Assembly: GCA_947172415.1 (NCBI GenBank)
Contig: OX359195.1
Location: 806,001-870,000, forward strand
Direction: 5' to 3'
Source of the DNA: Chondrosia reniformis
Taxonomy: Eukaryota; Porifera; Demospongiae; Chondrillida; Chondrillidae
Length of the DNA stretch: 64,000 nucleotides
Of this stretch, positions 13,601-23,857 are shown piece after piece (position 1 is the stretch's first letter; each line of letters starts with the position of its first letter). The position numbers and the translations under genes were made by a program. Under the pieces are notes generated by a model that saw nothing but the letters and a program-made list of their open reading frames with translations, did no database searches and was not told the origin of the DNA.

Positions 13601-16346
13601 CCATCCGTTTGTCCATCCATGCATTTATCCATCTATCAATTCATTTATCTCCTATAATCATGTGATCTCCTCCTATATTCATGTGATCTCCTCCTATAGT
13701 CATGTGATCTCCTCCTATAATCATGTGATCCCCTCCTATAATCATGTGATCTCCTCCTATAATCATGTGATCCCCTCCTATAATCATGTGATCTCCTCCT
13801 ATAATCATGTGATCCCCTCCTATAATCATGTGATCCCCTCCTATAATCATGTGATCTCCTCCTATAATCATGTGATCCCCTCCTATAATCATGTGATCTC
13901 CTCCTATAATCATGTGATCTCCTCCTGTAATCATGTGATCCCCTCCTATAATCATGTGATCTCCTTCTAGACACCACGATGGAGTGTTTGTACTGGGCGT
14001 GCTGCCCAATAGTCCGGCAGAGAAGTCCAATCAGTTACTGAAAGGTGATCGTCTCTTGGAGGTCAATGGTGTCAACACTATGCAGGCGACCGTCGATGAT
14101 GTTGCTCGTCTACTAATTGAGGGATCCACAACAGTTAAGATAGTGATTGGACGGACACAAGGATCGATCACGTCACAGTCAGAGCTTAGTCGTAAGTTGT
14201 GAGACAAGCCAGCTCAAATGTTTAAGTACAAAACTAAGATAATGAACACATGCTGTTGGAACTAATTATCGTAGTTCTATAAATGTATGCGTGGTATTTA
14301 TTAATTATGCTAGTGACTACCGAAGCACATAATTTAATTTCGCACTTGATTTAACCGAGCAAAAAACAAATTCTTACCTCTGTAATATGTATATGATTCC
14401 TATTTTCACTCAAGTACCTTTATAACTTATTAATGAGGGAACATCTATAGAAAATGGATCAATAGATTAAAAAATCAATAGAAAATGTTTCCCATTTAAA
14501 TTTACATAGATTATAAGTTAACTGATATGAAGATATCAAATTATTTTACCGTTATATTTTCTTCCGTTGCATATTCAATTATATAGTTACTTCAGAACCT
14601 CTATATGAAAACACCCGACCTCCAACTCAAATATGTCCAGGGGATGAGAAGTGTATTTACATTACCAAGGTATGTACAATAGCACTTGATTAATTGAAAT
14701 GCTATTTTATTGTTAAAAGCAATAGTCACGGCAAAAACATTAAAAATCTGAATGCCTATTAGCAATTTAAATTGAAAATACATTAAGCCAACTAAAAATG
14801 TGTTACACCAATGTGAACACAATCTGGTATAAACCCTTAAAATCTTAAATAGCAGCTATTTAGCTGAAAATGACCCAAATTCTGAAGAGTTTTTAAGATT
14901 TTAAGGATTTATACCAGGTTGTGTTTGTGTAGCTGTAAATATAATTCGCATGCAAGATACTTTTGGAATGGTTTAGTCGTTATCTTTCAATTTTCAATTT
15001 CAGGAACCTGATGAGAGTTTTGGAATGAGTATAGCTGGTGGAGTTGGATCAGAATGCGGTGATATACCAATATTCATAACTAGTGTTATACCAAGTGGAC
15101 CAATTGGTCGAACTGGGCAAATAAATGTGAGCATTTGTGCGAGTATTAATAAACTTTATGTCATGATTAATTGGAAGTACGTATGTATGAAGATCTTTCA
15201 ATCTCTTTGAGCATCTAAATATCAAAAGATACATTTTAAGCACATCATGTACTGTATGTAATATCCATATAAGGAAGTGACTTGCAAATGTTACATTATT
15301 TTACATAATGAATTTAGTTAGCTATACATAAAAAATCTAATATACAATTTTCCTACATGCTATTTCTACTTTTCTTTTCTTTCATCTTCTTCACTGGGTA
15401 ATTTATCTTCTTCTCCACTGGGTCAATGTATGCATCAAACTATTATACCATTACCATGTGCAACCTTATATGGTTAATAGTTGTTGGTATAATTGAGTTT
15501 TGTTTATTATTTACAGAAGGGAGATATCCTGTTATCAATGAATGACATTATTTTGGAGAACAAGACTCATGCTGAAGCTGTTCAGATTGTAAAGTCAGTA
15601 GCAGCTGCTTCCTGTATAAGAATGAGGATGATCCAGGGGGAGGAGTCCAGTGATAATCTCCTAGCTCCTGAATGGATGCAATGGGTCTCCAAAGTATCTA
15701 ATAATAAATACAGAAGAAGGTAAGATTGCAGTGGAGCATATAAATTTACTTGTGAACAATAATAATTAGACGTTTTGATCCTGGGATCAGTCGCTGAAGA
15801 AGACCCCCCACGGTCAAAACATCTGCAAGAAGTTTAAACCAAAAACTGCATCTTTAGATGCTCAAAACAAATCAAAAGATGAACCATTTCAAGGATAAGG
15901 TTTAGCTGATTGGTAGTGTATATTCTTATATATACGTAGAACTAAACCTAGTGAGAGTTTTGGATGAGGATACAAGTGTTTAGCATATATGTTATATGTT
16001 ATATGTATTTGCAGACATATTTGTAACAAGTTACGTCTGATTCTAATTGTACAGCTCCAACTGCTTCAACTTACAAGTTGTTACTCTACCAAAACCTCCT
16101 GGTACATCACTTGGGTTTAGTGTGGTTGGTGGCAGGTTGTCACCGAAAGGGGACAGTCCCCTTTACATAAAATCATTTGCGCCACAGAGCAGGGCGGAGC
16201 AAGATGGCCGCCTTAGATGTGGAGATCAGCTTGTTGCAGTGAACAACATCTCCCTTTCAGGTTTCACTCAACAGGACTTTGTTGGATTAATGAAAAGAAT
16301 AGCTGGCGATGTGGCACTGACAGTATATAGCTGCAAAGCATATTAA
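4668..16346 (+). CDS. LNX: LNX-type RING + four-PDZ E3 ubiquitin ligase
   Basis: Nine exons: 4668-5172, 12417-12526, 13009-13207, 13470-13545, 13971-14191, 14587-14669, 15004-15126, 15517-15719, 16055-16346; 1812 nt, 603 aa, every junction phase-consistent. Exon 1 starts with a Cys/His motif (CKTCGQTH), then a C3HC4 RING (CHICFQPL, DTPCRHTFCRVC, CPLDR) and a second Cys-rich segment, as in vertebrate LNX1/LNX2. Exons 2-9 encode four PDZ domains with carboxylate-binding loops such as LGFS and LGLR. LNX proteins ubiquitinate Numb and bind membrane-protein C-termini. Between the zinc part and PDZ1 there is almost no linker; vertebrate LNX1 has a longer linker with an NPxY motif, so a missed exon in the 7.2-kb first intron is possible. 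ATG 4668 precedes the family's conserved N-terminus. Paralogue identity (LNX1 or LNX2) cannot be decided. Confidence 0.9.
6424..6540. repeat. Hairpin-forming repeat
   Basis: A left arm with ATCTTTTGAAAGGATCATCT and a right arm with its near-perfect complement flank a short loop. Related half-sites (rich in TTTAGATGCTC) occur at 6820-6850, 15850-15900 and 40845-40900, so this is a dispersed foldback family. Confidence 0.65.
6938..7090 (+). repeat. Dispersed short repeat family B, copy
   Basis: Contains CAGGGTCACTGATAAAGG, CTGTCTGGCCCAGTGG-like, TCCTCATCCAAAGC and TTTACTTCTCTATA blocks in the order found in the other family B copies. No coding capacity. Confidence 0.7.
7535..7640 (-). repeat. 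Dispersed short repeat family B, copy
   Basis: Carries the opposite orientation of the family B 3' half: CTGTAAAAAGCCTATAGGGG, then AGAGAGCTTTGGATGAAGAT. Confidence 0.7.
8128..8300 (+). repeat. Dispersed short repeat family B, near-complete copy
   Basis: Has all blocks in order: CCAGGGTCACTGATGAAGG, CAGAAACAGCTGTCTGGCCC, a purine-rich spacer, TTCATCCAAAGCTCTC, then the TTTACAGAGTAGGC end. Confidence 0.75.
11055..11180 (-). repeat. Family C repeat, half element
   Basis: Minus strand reads CTGATGAAGAATTCTGGGTC then GAAATGTCC, followed by GTTGCTGATGCTCAATAAAT, the outer end found in the 56.2-kb copy. The complementary outer arm is absent. Confidence 0.6.
11554..11698 (+). repeat. 29-bp tandem repeat, five copies
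   Basis: Units beginning TCAAAGACTTTGGTACAATA start at 11554, 11583, 11612, 11641 and 11670. The first three are identical and the last two carry substitutions. It lies inside LNX intron 1. Confidence 0.9.
11780..11890 (+). repeat. Direct duplication of about 42 bp
   Basis: The block AGTTGCTGAGTAGTAACAG followed by ATAAAGCTATCTTGACTCTT occurs twice, about 64 bp apart. Confidence 0.8.
13647..13970 (+). repeat. 21-bp minisatellite ending at an LNX splice acceptor
   Basis: Fifteen copies of a 21-bp unit around AATCATGTGATCTCCTCCTA, alternating TCT and CCC variants, fill the intron before LNX exon 5. The unit length is a multiple of three and has no stop in several frames, which produces long spurious open frames on both strands. 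The last unit has mutated to CTCCTTCTAG and serves as the exon's 3' splice site. Confidence 0.95.
14820..14927. repeat. Inverted repeat in LNX intron 6
   Basis: Left arm CTGGTATAAACCCTTAAAAT and right arm ATTTTAAGGATTTATACCAG are near-perfect complements separated by about 50 bases. The intron also holds a family-B-like tail at 15370-15425. Confidence 0.7.
15765..15835 (+). repeat. Family C fragment with three-way-junction fold
   Basis: AGACGTTTT pairs with AAAACATCT. Between them lie a perfect hairpin GATCC-TG-GGATC, the sequence CTGAAGAA, and a second hairpin GACC...GGTC. It lies in the last LNX intron. See the finding on hammerhead-like cores. Confidence 0.5.
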
Positions 16347-17479
16347 TAAATGACAGTTTACATATATATGTATTATAATATTATATATGTTGTTGTAAAT
16401 TGATTGATACTCTAATTTTTTATATTTTAAAAATGTATGTAAATAGCATTAAACTGTCATTTATTAATTCTACATTTTTAAAGTTTATTAATTTAATTAT
16501 TGATAATTCTGTTAAAGAGATGTAACATAATTATAATTAAAGTCCAAATGATCTGTATATTAGGTAGCTTAATTACAGAGAGACAAATTATTTAACTATA
16601 TGCTACCATGCATACATATGTATTAATATTAATCCCAAGCAGTTTTGCAATGTCCACTAGCTTCATTGCCTATAATTATATATTTATATATAACTCTTTC
16701 CCTGAACTTCTAAGACTATTTTAGCATATCTCCTAAAAAGGAATTTGAAGCGAATAAGCGTTAATTGAATTGAGCTTAAACTACATACACGTATGTACGT
16801 ATATGTCATCGTCATTTAACTCTGGGTATTACCCCTGCCCACTCATGTCCCCTGAGGAGCGCAATGAGCTAATGGGCGGAACCGAAGTTCGCTTGATGGG
16901 AACCATTAGCTCATTGCACTCCTCAGGGGACATGAGTGGGCAGGGGTAATACCCAGAGTTAAATGACAATGACATCAATGCTTTAAGATCGCCATTAGAT
17001 CTTAAAGTTCCCCTATTTTTTTTCCATGTACGTATATATTTCAAGGTACGTTATTTCTCTACATATCACTCATGATCACTGCATGTTTGTACATGTAAAG
17101 GTTTGATACTGTATTTTATTCTCTGTGATTAATTTTCTAATAGTATTTTATTTATTATATATAATTATTTTTAAATTGTAAGAATAAACAATATTATTAA
17201 TATAGCATGAAATACACAAAAACAGATAATCAAACAATGTCTTTAATATAATAGGTTGAAGATTAAAGGTGTTTACGTACAAGCATGACAACATGATTAA
17301 CTGAGTTCAGCCATGTACAGAAAAATGCAATCAATCTCTATTTACTTCTTGTTCGACACATTATCATGATATGTGTGTATACAGCTCATGAATGCAGAAT
17401 ACAAAAAAACTGGATATACATATATATGTACGTATGTAAAAAAAGAATTCAAGGTTGTTTGAACATTACACAATGAGGA
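16347..17479. other. Convergent intergenic region
   Basis: Lies between the LNX stop and the stop of the minus-strand ankyrin gene, so it holds both 3' UTRs. AATAAA overlaps the LNX stop region, and ATTAAA variants occur around 16449 and 16539. It contains the family A MITE (16804-17015). No other gene was seen. Confidence 0.5.
16804..17015. mobile_element. MITE family A, complete hairpin copy
   Basis: Two arms of about 73 bases are near-perfect inverted copies: each holds CCCCTGAGGAG, GACATGAGTGGGCAGGGGTA (or its complement) and the AACTCTGGGTATTACC block. A short unique centre separates them. The right side is followed by a second small hairpin, AAGATC...GATCTTAAAGTTCCCCTA. The same modules recur at 34440, 38775, 42865 and 61785. 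Non-coding, so presumably mobilised in trans. Confidence 0.85.
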
Positions 17480-20400
17480 TCAAGATGGCTGGTACCTTCC
17501 AGTCCATAGATCCTCGGCCAAAGCCCCATAACCAGAATCTCTGATAGCAATCACAACTGTTCTCCATGTTCTCGGAAGGTCTCCAGTACCATAATCCTTG
17601 GCAAGCCATTTATCAAACATTTCCTTGCAACAATACACTAGACGATCACTGTGCACAAATGTCCTCTCAATAGTCTTCAGGACAGCAATGTTAAATCCGA
17701 GGTAAATACCCACCTTCTCCCACTCAGCGGCCACTTCATGTATTACAATGTTGTTAATTATGGATATGCAGGATTGTGAAATGGGCAGATCACTCGGGTC
17801 CAAGTCAACAGGGGAAGTCTCCCCTTGTAGTCTGTGTGGTGGAGCTGGTTCAATATAGCTCCTGTCTTCTATAGGAATCGCAATGCCAACATTATCCCTA
17901 GTAACCATTGTCGGTATGCTCCCTAATGAAACGTTTATATTATTTTGATCTTCACTACAACTTATCATTTCCGATTGAGACCCTGAACTCAAGAGTGCTT
18001 CAAGATTATCACAAACCTTTTCATGATGACTATCCAACAAAGCAGTCTTTACTGTTTCCCAGTTTCTTGGTTTACCTCCAGTATTTCTGTCACTGTTTAG
18101 CCATCTTATAAACAGATTACCGCAGCACCTCTCCACATCTGAGGGATGGTTAGTTTTAATAATTTTAACCAGTTCCACTTCCACCCCTAAGGAGTAAGCA
18201 AAGAACTCCCATCTTGCAGCAACCTGTGGTAGGATTATATTATTAAAAACTGCAATGCTATATGGGGAATCGAACGACTGCTGTTTTGAAGGAAGGTTGA
18301 ATATTTTAGAATGTCCAAAATCTAACTCCCTATTAGCCCTATTTTGAGCTAGAGTGCAGAGCTGACCCGATTGTGAGTCACTGGACCTGATGTTGGCCTC
18401 AGTCCTGTCTAGGTGAGACTTAATTTGAAATGTCACGTCTGTTTTACTGATTGCATCAACCAATACCCTCCAGGTAGGGTTGGGATCACTTTTCAACCAT
18501 TTCTTTAAAATTACAAAACATTTGTCGCTCTTTGACAGACTTTTGTCTTCCCTCACATCGTCAATATAGTCTTCGTCCAGGTCAAGGAAGGTGGCTACTT
18601 TGTACCACCTATCCTCAATTTTTGGGGCCACTATCTGTAGCAACTGTTCCTTGGTCGGATTAGTTTCGAGGTACGGTTCCTTTGCCTCCCTGGCAGAGGT
18701 ATCAATTTGGAATGTGCTCTTCAACATTTCCACAATGTCCTCTGCAATCTTCCTTTGTTGGAAGCTATCCGAAACAGTATTAATCAGAAGAATCTTTTGA
18801 TACATTGTATCATAGCATTGTTTCAATTCCTGAGATAGTGTTTCCCTTCTGGTTATGGTAAATGGATTAGTTTGACCACCAGCTGCATGAATAATTGAAA
18901 CAGCTTCAAACAGTTTAAACTTTATAGCAAGATCAAGTGGTGTACTCCCATCTGGAAGTTGATCATGGACAATGCCAGGGTCAACCAACACCATCTTTCC
19001 AATAAAGGTAAGGTAAATACTTTGGACATGTGCATTTAGTTTCTCAATGTCCAGAACATGAAGACACACGTGAAGTGGTGTCACTGAAGTAAATCTCGAG
19101 GAGTAATCTTGACCTTTAAAATACATTAAGGCAAAGTCGCTTACATTTTTATGCTCTCTTAACTCGTAACTAAAGTTAGGCAACATACTAATCATGTCAA
19201 AGGTACCATAAAAGGCTGCACCATGTAAAAGCCTGGAATTCATCCTAATATAATCTGATTTAGACAGATTACTAAAAATTGAAATAAATCCTTGCAGAAC
19301 TTTAGTAATTATTTCCTTTATCTCATCATGGTCCCGATGAAAAATCATGTGCCAGAGAAAATTGGTAAACGTTTCGGAGTAAAATACTTCCCATGCTTCT
19401 CTGAGAGAATAAACTTCATCAGAAAGCTTAGATTGAAGAAACTTGAAGCACACATCTTTACACAACATATACCACTTGATTATTTGTTCTTCACTCGAAA
19501 ATTTATAAGAGCCTAGACCAGCCAACACATCAACATGCCTTGCAGGATCTTTCATAATTGAGAGTAGTAGTTCACATATGTCCTTGCTTCCCCCAATTGC
19601 TGCATAGAATAGAGGGGAATGTCCCTTTGACGTGAGCTGATTGACTGAAACACCATTTCTTATCAAACATGCAACTACCTTAGTACGACCTAGGCCAGCA
19701 GCCTGATGTAAGGCACCGCCATCAGCTTTCATCATAAGAGCTGTATCAGCACCATTATCAATCAAACATTGGACAACCTCTTCATGACCATACTGAGATG
19801 CTACGATTAAAGGTGTTTTTCCTTCCCCGTTTTTTGCATTCACATCAGCTCCAAGTGCAATTAATTCTTCACATGCATTCAATGCACCTCCTATGGAAGC
19901 ATAGTGTAAAGGAGTGTAGACCTCTTCACTTTTCAAATCTATGGGGCACATAGCTGTGTCAACCAGACAATTTATAATATGTACATAGTCACTTCTAGCA
20001 GCCTGATGTATGGCGCCACCATATTCCTTGGCTACCCAACTTATATCAGCACCATTATTAATTAAATACAGGACTATATCTTTGTGTCCCTGTTGAGATG
20101 CTAACATTAAAGGCGTTGTTTCTCCATCGTCTCTGGCATTCACATCTGCACCGAGACTAATCAATTCTATACAGGAATTTAATGCACCTTTTGAAGAAGC
20201 AGCATGAAGTGATGTGGTACCATATTTGGCTCTTAAATCTACAGGACATCCTTTGTCAACTAAACAACAAATGACACTAACATGTCCATTAAAAGCAGCC
20301 TGATGTATGGCACCGCCAACATCCTTCGCTACCCAAGTTATATCAGCACCATTATTAATTAAATACAGGACTATATCTTTGTGTCCTTTCAGAGATGCTA

Positions 20401-22704
20401 ACATTAAAGGGGTTTGCTCTCCATCGTCTCTGGCATTCACATCTGCACCGAGACTAATCAATTCTATACAGGAATTTAATGCACCATTTACAGAAGTAGC
20501 ATGAAGTGATGTGGTACCATATTTGGCTCTTAAATCTACAGGACATCCTTTGTCAACTAAACAACAAATGACACTAACATGTCCATTAATAGCAGCCTGA
20601 TGTATGGCACCGCCAACATCCTTCGCTACCCAAGTTATATCAGCACCATTATTAATTAAATACAGGACTATATCTTTGTGTCCTTTCAGAGATGCTAACA
20701 TTAAAGGGGTTTGCTCTCCATCGTCTCTGGCATTCACATCTGCACCGAGACTAATCAATTCTATACAGGAATTTAATGCACCATTTACAGAAGTAGCATG
20801 AAGTGATGTGGTACCATATTTGGCTCTTAAATCTACAGGACATCCTTTGTCAACTAAACAACAAATGACACTAACATGTCCATTAATAGCAGCCTGATGT
20901 ATGGCACCGCCAACATCCTTCGCTACCCAAGTTATATCAGCACCATTATTAATTAAATACAGGACTATATCTTTGTGTCCTTTCAGAGATGCTAACATTA
21001 AAGGGGTTTGCTCTCCATCGTCTCTGGCATTCACATCTGCACCGAGACTAATCAATTCTATACAGGAATTTAATGCACCTTTTGAAGAAGCAGCATGAAG
21101 TGATGTGGTACCATATTTGGCTCTTAAATCTACAGGACATCCTTTGTCAACTAAACAACAAATGACACTAACATGTCCATTAAAAGCAGCCTGATGTATG
21201 GCACCGCCAACATCCTTCGCTACCCAAGTTATATCAGCACCATTATTAATTAGATACAGGACTATATCTTTGTGTCCTTGTTGAGATGCTATTATTAAAG
21301 GCGTATTTTCTCCATCGGTTCTGGCATTCACATCTGCACCAAGACTAATCAATTCCATACAGGAATTTAATGCACCTTCATTATTAGAAGCAACGTGCAA
21401 TGGGGTAGCATTGCAACTTGAGGTCTGTAAATCTACAGGACACCCGTTGTCAACCAAACATTTAATTATGTGTCCATGACCAGAAACAGCTGCTTGATGA
21501 ATAGCACCACCAAAATCATCTGCCAACCATGTGACATCAGCACCATTATTAATTAAAAACAGGACTATATCTTTCTGTCCCATCTTAGCAGCCCACATGA
21601 GAGGTGTGAATCCTTTAGGGTCAGTCACATTCACAGCAGCACCATATAAAATCAACACCTTGCAAGTCATCAATGATCCCAATATTGCAGCAATGTGCAA
21701 TGGAGTAATACCATCTTTATCTTTGATATCAACTGGTACACCAATACCAATCATTAAATGCAAAAGTTCAATGTCATCATTTGCTGCTGCTAAACACATG
21801 TTTTCAGCACAAATTATGAAACCTTCAGCAATCTTATGCAATGCAACCACAGCATCAACCATTCCACTCCTCACAGCTGAGTCTGTTGGTGTAGCACCCT
21901 GACCATCTTGAATATCTGAAGGACAACCACTGTCTACTAACAGATGAATCATCTCAATGTTACCCAACTCAGCTGCATGATGTAGAGCTGAACCATTATC
22001 ACCACACACTGTAACGTCAGCCCCCAGGCTTATCAGACACCTAGCTAGGTCCCTGTTACCTTTATTTATGCAAATATGGAGTGGAGTGTTACCAGCACTG
22101 TCTTGTATGTTAAGACTGGCTCCCAGCTTGTGTAGAGTTCTGATGGCTTCTTCATTGCCAAAGATCGCTGCCACATGCAGTGGAGTTACACCTGGAAAAG
22201 ACGATTCCCGAGAAGTAGGAGCATCTACCATAGCTCCTCTATCAACTAGTACTACAATCATGGAGGTATCATTTTTAGAAGTAGCATTGTGTAGAGGTGT
22301 GAGACCTCTTTCATCAAAGGAATTTACATTTATACCTCTGTCAGTTAGAGAAATAACACCTTCTACATTCCCAGTGCAAGCATAAATTGCCATTGACTGG
22401 TTAAGGCTAACAGACTCTGAAGAAACATGATTAGACTCTTTTAAAAGTTTAATGTTCTGATCAGAATCACTGCAAACATTTGAATCTGTTACAAGGGATG
22501 TTTGAGTGACTGTTCTTGCTGTAATTCTACTACCCATATCAGAATTACTGACCTCATTGTCACTTCTAATTTTACATTCTCTACTTTGTTTTTTATGGCT
22601 GCCAGGAAATTGGCTTTCTCTTTCTGAGCCCGAAAGAGATGTGAACGTCCCATCAAGATTCTCTTGAGGCTTTGGATGATTTTCTCTTTGAATATCAGAT
22701 TCCT
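17480..22704 (-). CDS. Giant ankyrin-repeat protein with three C-terminal death domains
   Basis: One large exon. Methionine 22537 opens 1685 codons, but the frame continues upstream to a splice acceptor (CATTACAG|AG) at 22704, so 22537 is probably not the start. About two dozen ankyrin repeats (TPLHxAA...GADVN pattern) fill roughly the first 970 residues. A helical middle with further ankyrin-like pieces follows. Then come three death-domain-like modules at about 1325-1390, 1443-1525 and 1591-1680, each with a W near its start and a conserved W in the last helices (NPTWRVLV, PRNWETV, PRTWRTV). Death domains bind each other in apoptosis and NF-kB signalling, and ankyrin repeats bind proteins. 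A candidate first exon at 23731-23776 has the correct phase and gives 1756 aa. Role as a signalling scaffold is inference. Confidence 0.88.
19998..21290 (-). repeat. 297-bp in-frame tandem array within the ankyrin gene
   Basis: Units of 297 bp (99 aa, three ankyrin repeats) follow each other with starts near 20298, 20595, 20892 and 21189. The central ones are almost identical at the base level; differences are few and clustered (FNGHVSV or INGHVSV, SSKG or SVNG). Units to either side are clearly diverged, so the central copies arose recently or are homogenised by gene conversion. Confidence 0.95.
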
Positions 22705-23730
22705 CTGTAATGAATAAAATTAAATTCGTCTAAGCACTGAAAATACCAATTTATTAACTGACATTTATAAAATATAATAAATTGCAACAATCAATCAATC
22801 TTATTAAAAGTACAATTAGTCAGTTCAATGTAAGTGGTCAATCTAAAATGCATAACAAATAGAAATGAAATTATCGCAAAGAGAGGTTCATTGCACACAC
22901 TTGCTATGGCATAAAGAAGCTACATTTGTTCTAAAGTGTAGACAATCGATTTTGGGACAAAATGTAAGTACAGGGTTTGATGGAGCAATCAAGTAATTTT
23001 ACAGGTAACACAGGATCAAGTTCAATACGGTATGAAACCTATTTGAAAGAGCCAGGTTTCAAAGGGTGCTCAAGTCGTTTATTTTCATGGTTTTAAGTTT
23101 TCACAGCCCTCTTTCCGAGTTTATACGTACATACTTTCATGCCTTCTGAAACCTGAGATTTGATCTTGTGTAATACATTCTTTCAGTAGCTAAATAGCTG
23201 TAGTCTCATTAATCTTTAATGTTTCATCGTTCGACTAATTTCACTTAATAATTCTACTAAGCGTGACTGATTAACGCTTCTACACGTAGGCCTACCTAAA
23301 TCTTCTTGACACTCCGGTGCATCCATTCAGGCTATCCTAGAGCCGAAATGCTGATAAAACTGCCAGTCTGAGAGTTAGGACAAAATTGTCAAAGAGTTAT
23401 TAAACTGCTATGTCACAGCAGGATTACATCAGATTGATCACACTAAACCTTTCAGATTGATTTACGGCTAGATAAGTCAACAGGCCGATCGAACCTGCGA
23501 TATTATAGGGTGTATTCATCACGTGAGTAACATAAACATCTACGTATTACCATCGAGATTATCTAGTTGCGATATACTAGACAACAATACATAGTATATG
23601 CCCCAGGCAGTCGGGTTATATAGATGTCCAGGTATAGCCCTGTGTACCTCATGGGGACCATTCAAGCTCAAGCATATATAGATTAATGAATAACGGATCT
23701 GATATACATTGATAGGCGCCGGAGTCTCAC

Positions 23731-23857
23731 TGTTCACACTTGAGAGGTCTGCAATGATATCAAGAAAAACAACCATTTATCTGATATTTACACCCATCTT
23801 GTCTCATGAGCTGAGACGATTTTGGCGCTTAGTTGAGTTAGTTGCGGATTTGAAACA
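23731..23857. promoter_or_regulatory. Candidate first exon of the ankyrin gene and shared divergent promoter
   Basis: On the minus strand, ATG at 23776 opens 15 codons and ends at AACA|GTGAGA with phase 1, which fits the acceptor at 22704. The start codon of the plus-strand nuclease-like gene is at 23858, so the two ATGs are only about 80 bases apart. If both starts are right, they share one compact promoter. An alternative first exon elsewhere in 22705-23850 is not excluded. Confidence 0.4.

Noticed and set aside
13641-14030. Long overlapping open frames on both strands with seven-residue repeats
   Set aside because: They follow from the 21-bp minisatellite; the unit is a multiple of three and lacks stops. 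They sit in an LNX intron and show no domain.
20307-21098. Three identical 65-codon plus-strand frames
   Set aside because: Antisense shadows of the 297-bp ankyrin units; their identity reflects the tandem array.
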